From contig NZ_CP013630.1 of the NCBI RefSeq assembly GCF_001664485.1, positions 3,413,001-3,477,000 on the forward strand: a stretch of DNA of 64,000 nucleotides. Direction: 5' to 3'. The notes under the pieces were generated by a model that was not told where the DNA came from, ran no database searches, and saw only the letters and a program-made list of their open reading frames with translations. The DNA comes from Rhizobium sp. N324. GTDB lineage: Bacteria > Pseudomonadota > Alphaproteobacteria > Rhizobiales > Rhizobiaceae. This document shows, one piece after another, positions 59,870 to 64,000 of the stretch. Made by a program: the position numbers and the translations under genes. Numbering within the stretch: position 1 is the stretch's first letter; each line of letters starts with the position of its first letter.

Positions 59870-60340
59870 ATGCTGTTCGGACAGTCGGTATTTCAATCAG
59901 TGCTGGAGCGGCTGAAGGAAGAGGACGAGACGGCTGAAGAGGCCGAAGCGCCCGCCGCCCATCGTGTCGCCGGCCTCGGCACCGGCTTTGCCTTCGATGT
60001 CATGGAGGGAGTCTCGGTCGCCTCGCAGCGGATCGGCGAAGCCTATTTCGACAATCTGGATCTCGACGCCGCCGCCGGATCTGCAGAGAAACCGGCGCCT
60101 TTGCCGGACCCGGAGCCCGCCATGCCGGACCATCTCACCCGCACGGCGCCGCAGGAGGTTGCGGCCGAACTGGCGATCTCGGCCGCCGATACGCCGCTGA
60201 CGCTCAACGAGAAGCGCCGCGCCTTCGCCCGCGCCAATCATCCCGACGGCGTCGCCCTGCCCTTCCGCGACAATGCGACGAAACGGATGATGCTGGCCAA
60301 TCTGTTGATCGACGAGGCGCTGCGGCGATTGGGCCGCTGA
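59870..60340 (+). CDS. Protein with C-terminal J-domain-like motif
   Basis: A 156-residue acidic protein. The N-terminal part (LERLKEEDETAEEAEAPAAH) and the middle (AFDVMEGVSVASQRIGEAYF) match no domain I know. The last 50 residues (LTLNEKRRAFARANHPDGVA, RDNATKRMMLANLLIDEAL) resemble helix II, the HPD loop and helix III of a J domain, so it may stimulate a DnaK-type chaperone. It lacks the Gly/Phe and zinc regions of DnaJ. Convergent with the next gene. Confidence 0.72.
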   Translation: MLFGQSVFQSVLERLKEEDETAEEAEAPAAHRVAGLGTGFAFDVMEGVSVASQRIGEAYFDNLDLDAAAGSAEKPAPLPDPEPAMPDHLTRTAPQEVAAELAISAADTPLTLNEKRRAFARANHPDGVALPFRDNATKRMMLANLLIDEALRRLGR

Positions 60341-60346
60341 CCGATT

Positions 60347-60637
60347 TCAGTCTGCCTGCCCGTCTTTGGCGGGCTTTTCCGCGGATATCTCCGCGGGCTC
60401 TTCCTCTTCCTCGTCATCGGCGTCAGGCTCGGCCGCCGGTGCGGCGACCTCAGGCTGCGGATTGAAGGTCCAGAACAGCATATAGAAGGAATAGGCGCCG
60501 GCCGCGGCCGAGAGCACCGCCCAGAAGGGATCGCCGCCGACGATCTCGAACGCCGCCCAGCCGAAGCAGACGGCAACGATGGCGACACGCACCCAAAGGC
60601 GCCGGTATGCCGGATGGTTCGGATCAATCAGTTGCAT
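60347..60637 (-). CDS. Small membrane protein with acidic C-terminal tail
   Basis: A 96-residue protein starting MQLIDPNHPAYRRLWVRVAI, with two membrane helices (VRVAIVAVCFGWAAFEIVGG and PFWAVLSAAAGAYSFYMLFW) and a Glu/Asp/Ala-rich tail (PDADDEEEEEPAEISAEKPA). The start at 60637 is chosen because the upstream in-frame sequence looks non-coding. Function unknown. Confidence 0.78.
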   Translation of the reverse strand: MQLIDPNHPAYRRLWVRVAIVAVCFGWAAFEIVGGDPFWAVLSAAAGAYSFYMLFWTFNPQPEVAAPAAEPDADDEEEEEPAEISAEKPAKDGQAD

Positions 60638-60834
60638 CTCAGCCCCGCGGTCGCATATGTCACCATGCCCATGGCTTGTGTCGCACCGGCCATGGCATTT
60701 GTCGCGCTTGTCTTTAGTTTGAATCTTGCAAATGTGAAAGAGCCGCGGGCTTGACGCGGCGCAGAGAAGATGGAATGAAAATTCCAGATTTATGGCAATT
60801 CGGTTTATTTGTTCCGAATTCAAGGGAGGTTGCT

Positions 60835-61827
60835 ATGACAGTGAGATTTGGTCTTCTCGGCGCCGGCCGCATCGGCAAGGTTCATGCGAAAGCCGTCAGC
60901 GGCGACGCCAATGCGACGCTGGTCGCGGTCGCCGACGCCTTTCCGCAGGCGGCCGACGCCATCGCCTCGGCCTATGGCTGCGAGGTCCGCACCATCGAGG
61001 CGATCGAGGCATCCAAGGATATCGACGCGGTCGTCATCTGCACGCCGACCGACACCCATGCCGACCTGATCGAGCGCTTCGCCCGCGCCGGCAAGGCGAT
61101 CTTCTGCGAAAAGCCGATCGATCTCGACGTCGCCCGCGTCAAGGCCTGCATCAAGGTGGTGGAAGAAACCGGCGCCAAGCTGATGGTCGGCTTCAACCGC
61201 CGCTTCGACCCGCATTTCATGGCGGTGCGCAAGGTCATCGACGACGGCAAGATCGGCGATGTCGAAATGGTGACGATCACCTCGCGCGATCCCGGCGCCC
61301 CGCCGGTCGATTACATCAAGCGCTCGGGCGGCATCTTCCGCGACATGACGATCCACGACTTCGACATGGCTCGCTTCCTGCTCGGCGAAGAGCCGGTCTC
61401 GGTGCTGGCGACCGCTGCCGTGCTGGTCGACAAGGCGATCGGCGAAGCCGGCGACTATGACAGCGTCTCGGTGATCCTGCAGACCAAGTCCGGCAGGCAG
61501 GCCGTCATCTCCAACTCCCGCCGCGCCACCTATGGCTACGACCAGCGCATCGAAGTGCATGGCGCCAAGGGCATGGCGGCGGCCGAAAACCAGCGCCCGG
61601 TCTCGATCGAAGTGGCAAACGGCGACGGTTACACCCGCCCGCCGCTGCATGATTTCTTCATGACCCGCTACACCGAAGCCTACGCCAACGAAATCGCCGC
61701 CTTCATCGCCGCGATCGAAAAGGGCACGAAGATCTCGCCGTCGGGCGCCGATGGCCTGGCGGCGCTGGCGCTCGCCGATGCGGCGGTGCAGTCGGTCAAG
61801 GAAGGCAAGTTGATTAAGGTTGGCTGA
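60835..61827 (+). CDS. iolG: Inositol 2-dehydrogenase
   Basis: A 330-residue GFO/IDH/MocA-family NAD-dependent dehydrogenase that oxidises myo-inositol (and some related sugars). Seen: Rossmann motif RFGLLGAGRIGKVHAKAV, CTPTDTHADLIERFA, the EKP motif IFCEKPIDL, VGFNRRFDPHF and GGIFRDMTIHDFDMARFL with the catalytic His. GGGAGG lies 5-7 bp upstream. In rhizobia the other iol genes are elsewhere; an iol regulator of the ROK type is not implied by position. Confidence 0.92.
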   Translation: MTVRFGLLGAGRIGKVHAKAVSGDANATLVAVADAFPQAADAIASAYGCEVRTIEAIEASKDIDAVVICTPTDTHADLIERFARAGKAIFCEKPIDLDVARVKACIKVVEETGAKLMVGFNRRFDPHFMAVRKVIDDGKIGDVEMVTITSRDPGAPPVDYIKRSGGIFRDMTIHDFDMARFLLGEEPVSVLATAAVLVDKAIGEAGDYDSVSVILQTKSGRQAVISNSRRATYGYDQRIEVHGAKGMAAAENQRPVSIEVANGDGYTRPPLHDFFMTRYTEAYANEIAAFIAAIEKGTKISPSGADGLAALALADAAVQSVKEGKLIKVG

Positions 61828-61859
61828 CGGCTGTCGTTCGGTTGGCAGATAGGTTTGGG

Positions 61860-61893
61860 ATGGCCGGGTGTTTGCCCGGCCATTTTGCTTTTG
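61860..61893 (+). terminator. Rho-independent terminator of iolG
   Basis: Perfect stem ATGGCCGGG / CCCGGCCAT with a 6-nt loop, followed by TTTTGCTTTT, 33 bp after the iolG stop. Confidence 0.88.
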
Positions 61894-61918
61894 AGGGCGG
61901 GCTGCGGAGCCGGCTAGA

Positions 61919-62063
61919 CCAGCCCCTCATCCGCCTGCCGGCACCTTCTCCCCGTAAACGGGGCGAAGGAGGTATGCCGCCACCTCTCCGTTCCTCAAAA
62001 GCGTCTCGTGGGGCACGTCCCCTCTCCCCGTAAAACGGGGAGAGGGCTAGAGTGAGGGGCAAG
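61919..62063. repeat. Palindromic intergenic mosaic element (RIME-like), second copy
   Basis: CCCCTCATCCGCCTGCCGG, CACCTTCTCCCCGTAAACGG on the left and CCTCTCCCCGTAAAACGGGG, AGAGGGCTAGAGTGAGGGGC on the right. The outer CCCCTCA/TGAGGGG arms are inverted and each half has its own CCCCGT(A)ACGGGG hairpin. Related to the element at 1103-1299. Confidence 0.8.
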
Positions 62064-62084
62064 CGTCTGGCGCGAAGTGGGCGG

Positions 62085-62290
62085 CTGTGCGGCGGTTCGG
62101 AGCGTTTGCGAGCCCCCTCCCCAACCCCTCCCCACAGGTGGGAGGGGCTAACCTGCCGCACTGTTTGCGATAACTCACCGAAACAATTTGTGGGACGGTC
62201 TCAGCCAGTGAGACCTCCCCTTTTCCGTCGCCGTCGGAGCAACGGGTTAAGCCCCGCGCCCTTGTGGGGAGGGGTTGGGGAGGGGTTTTG
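62085..62290. repeat. Direct-repeat element, copy A
   Basis: About 205 bp with inverted ends (CCCCAACCCCTCCCCACAGG and GTGGGGAGGGGTTGGGGAGG) and an inner conserved core (GTGGGACGGTCTCAGCCAGT, CAACGGGTTAAGCCCCGC). Nearly the same sequence recurs at 62430-62637 in the same orientation. Confidence 0.82.
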
Positions 62291-62429
62291 GCACCTACTC
62301 CCCGCCCTCCTGTGCTCGTCACAGGAATGAAGGAGCAAGAGGAGGTGCGACCTGCCCATTGTTGCTGAAGGATGTGGTGTGGATGGGCGGCTCAAGGCTG
62401 AGAGCCGCAGCGTACTGGGGCGGCTTGGA

Positions 62430-62637
62430 CTGAAGCGGTTCGGAGGGTTTGGAAGACCCCACCCCAACCCCTCCCCACAGGTGGGAGGAGCTAACCTGCC
62501 GCGGCGCTTGCGATAACTTTGACCGAACAATTTATGGGACGGTCTCAGCCAGTGAGGCCTCTCCGGTTGGTCGCCGTCGGGGCAACGGGTTAAGCCCCGC
62601 CCCCTTGTGGGGAGGGGTTGGGGAGGGGCTTTGGCGC
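62430..62637. repeat. Direct-repeat element, copy B
   Basis: Second copy of the element at 62085-62290, with scattered substitutions (for example CGTCGGAGC versus CGTCGGGGC). It ends exactly at the stop codon of the ROK gene at 62637. The 140 bp between the copies (62291-62429) has no gene. Confidence 0.82.
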
Positions 62638-63857
62638 TACTCTCCGCCCTGCACCCCCGAAATCACGATATCCTGGTCGATCACCGACAGTGCCCGGTTG
62701 AGATGCCCCTCGAAGACGAGGATGGGTTCGTCGGCGACGACGCGGATTTCCGGCATGCCTTCCATGCGGACGATATGGGACTGTCCCAGCCCTTCTTCGA
62801 TACCCTGGCGCAACAGGTCGTAATAGCGGGTGCCGGGGCCGGTGATGGCGATGGGCATGCGCTCGGTGAGGCTGAGCATGCGCGACAGGCCGTTGCCGAG
62901 GGCGAGGCCCGCCTGGCGGAAGGCGATGGTGGAGGTGCGGTGGCCCTGGCGGGCTTTGGCGGCGATTTTGTCGAGTTCGGTGACGGGGACGAATTTTGCC
63001 GGGATCGTATCGAGGGGCACTTCGAAGGCGCTGCGCAGGATGGCGTAGAAGCCGGCATAGGCCTCGATGCAGCCGCGGGTGCCGCAGCGACAGAGGCCGC
63101 CACCCGCCATATGCAGCATGTGGCCGAAATTCGGCGCCGAGATCTCCTGTGTCTGGCCGCCGCGCCTGACGATGCCGAGGCCGATGCTGTGGCCGAGCGA
63201 GAGTGCGGCGAGCGAGCGGAAATCGGCGCCCTTGACGATCTCCTCCCGGGCGCCGAGGGCGGCGGCGACCAGCAGGGTTTCGTTGTCGAGGATGACCTTG
63301 GCCTGCCAATCCGGCCGGAGCGCCGATTCGAAATCGATCTGATCGCTGCCGAAGATCGGCGACCACAGAAGGACCGGCTCGGTTGAGTTGACCAGCCCCT
63401 TGCTGCTGATCGAGATCAGCAGCACTTTTTCCTGGGAAATCCTGGAGCGCTCGAGAATGCGCGACAGCCCGGCGCGCACGCCTGCGACGAAACGGGCGGC
63501 CCCTGCGGGATCATGCGAGCGCTCCTCGCTGAAACGGTCGATCAGTTTGCCGGCATAATCCACAAGCGAATATTGCACCGCATCGGACGAGATGATGACG
63601 ACGATGAGATAGCCGCAATCGCGGCGCTGGCGCAGCAGCACGCGCGGCCGGCCGCGGCCGCTGGCCGCCTGCTGCTCGGATTTTTCGATGATATGGGCGC
63701 GTTCCAGATCGGCGGTGATCGCCGAGATGGTGGCCGAGGAAAGGCCGGTGAAATCGGATATTTCGGTATGGGCAAGCGCGCCGTGACGGCGCAGCACGGA
63801 CAGCACGAGCACGCTGTTTCTCTGCCGGACCAGCTCCGTGCTCGACTTGGTCAGCAT
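62637..63857 (-). CDS. ROK-family transcriptional regulator
   Basis: A 406-residue ROK repressor. An N-terminal winged helix (about 10-75, VLVLSVLRRHGALAHTEISD, TGLSSATISAITADLERAHI) precedes a sugar-kinase-like ROK domain with the zinc motif GGGLCRCGTRGCIEAYAG and ALSLGHSIGLGIVRRGG. The ATP-binding DxGxT motif is not obvious, which fits a regulator rather than a kinase. Such proteins sense sugars and control uptake operons; the target probably lies beyond the window, to the right. Confidence 0.9.
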   Translation of the reverse strand: MLTKSSTELVRQRNSVLVLSVLRRHGALAHTEISDFTGLSSATISAITADLERAHIIEKSEQQAASGRGRPRVLLRQRRDCGYLIVVIISSDAVQYSLVDYAGKLIDRFSEERSHDPAGAARFVAGVRAGLSRILERSRISQEKVLLISISSKGLVNSTEPVLLWSPIFGSDQIDFESALRPDWQAKVILDNETLLVAAALGAREEIVKGADFRSLAALSLGHSIGLGIVRRGGQTQEISAPNFGHMLHMAGGGLCRCGTRGCIEAYAGFYAILRSAFEVPLDTIPAKFVPVTELDKIAAKARQGHRTSTIAFRQAGLALGNGLSRMLSLTERMPIAITGPGTRYYDLLRQGIEEGLGQSHIVRMEGMPEIRVVADEPILVFEGHLNRALSVIDQDIVISGVQGGE

Positions 63858-63886
63858 GAATGCCGCCCTCTCCCCTATTCAATCGT

Positions 63887-63940
63887 TAGAGCATGTTGTT
63901 CGCCCGAAAACCGCTCAGACTTTTCGGCATCATGCTTCTC
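63887..63940. repeat. Dispersed rhizobial repeat, copy 4 (inverted)
   Basis: AGAGCATGTTGTTCGCCCG, AAAACCGCTCAGACTTTTCG and GCATCATGCT form an imperfect palindrome (AGAGCATG with CATGCTTCT). Read on the minus strand it has the AGCATG...AAAAGT...GCGGTTTTC core of the units at 48320, 49921 and 59763. It lies upstream of the ROK gene. The remaining bases to 64000 show no gene. Confidence 0.65.
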
Positions 63941-64000
63941 TCCGCCCTCGCTTCCACTGCATCGCCAACCGCCGTTCCGCAAGGAAAAATAAGCTGACGG

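Noticed and set aside
61919..62637. Possible CRISPR array because of repeated blocks
   Set aside because: Repeats are long, palindromic, only two to three copies and lack equal-sized spacers; they are intergenic mosaic elements.

Overview
The window is high-GC alphaproteobacterial DNA, most likely a chromosomal segment of a Rhizobium in the R. leguminosarum/R. etli group. Support comes from the chvE-gguABC-gbpR sugar locus, an L-arabinonate dehydratase of the R. leguminosarum type, a ChoX-type choline-binding protein, BetI, iolG, and several families of palindromic intergenic repeats typical of rhizobia. I saw no rRNA or tRNA gene, no CRISPR array and no intact insertion sequence.

Layout. 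(1) 1-7.6 kb: purine catabolism. The 3' end of xdhB, a DUF559 gene with a palindromic repeat, xdhC, a GcvA-like LysR regulator, a peptidase S51 gene, then puuD-guaD and a dead higA antitoxin gene. (2) 7.6-13.2 kb: lldD, then a lipid-type cluster (PAP2/dual-specificity phosphatase fusion, hydrolase/methyltransferase fusion, small membrane protein, divergent CDP-alcohol phosphatidyltransferase). (3) 13.4-16.9 kb: a membrane-stress operon, PspA/IM30 protein with an unusual N-terminal domain, YqiJ-like protein, flotillin. (4) 17-21.2 kb: ureide branch (uraH, allA, a degenerate HepT-like gene, uraD, puuE) with a phosphoesterase and a DUF1045 gene. (5) 21.3-25.4 kb: the two halves of an MnmC-like tRNA-modification system on opposite strands, a solitary antitoxin-like gene, and a second-type arginyl-tRNA synthetase preceded by a possible arginine-codon leader peptide. 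(6) 25.5-37.4 kb: large hybrid histidine kinase, small exported protein, AlkC/AlkD-like repair protein, DEAD-box helicase, DMT exporter, and the ATP-grasp / alpha-E / transglutaminase trio. (7) 37.4-44.7 kb: accessory region with gene remnants (LLM oxidoreductase, IS66 TnpA), LysR/MBL pair, choX-betI, AraC/DMT pair. (8) 45-48.3 kb: six-gene operon of an APC permease with five small membrane or membrane-anchored proteins. (9) 48.6-49.9 kb: solitary TadG-like VWA protein between two copies of a repeat. (10) 50.1-59.7 kb: chvE-gguA-gguB-gguC-ALDH-arabinonate dehydratase, a pathway-sized unit for uptake and non-phosphorylative oxidation of pentoses to 2-oxoglutarate, with divergent gbpR. (11) 59.8-64 kb: J-domain-like protein, small membrane protein, iolG, about 800 bp of repeats, and a ROK regulator.

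How the genes fit together: regions 1 and 4 together cover guanine to xanthine (guaD), xanthine to urate (xdh), urate to 5-hydroxyisourate (puuD), then OHCU (uraH), allantoin (uraD), allantoate (puuE) and ureidoglycolate cleavage (allA). Region 10 imports aldoses through ChvE/GguAB and degrades the aldonate. The most interesting unexplained signals are the three-arginine leader peptide before the argS paralogue, the transposase-like domain fused in frame to PspA with a second internal start, and the multi-component APC permease operon.
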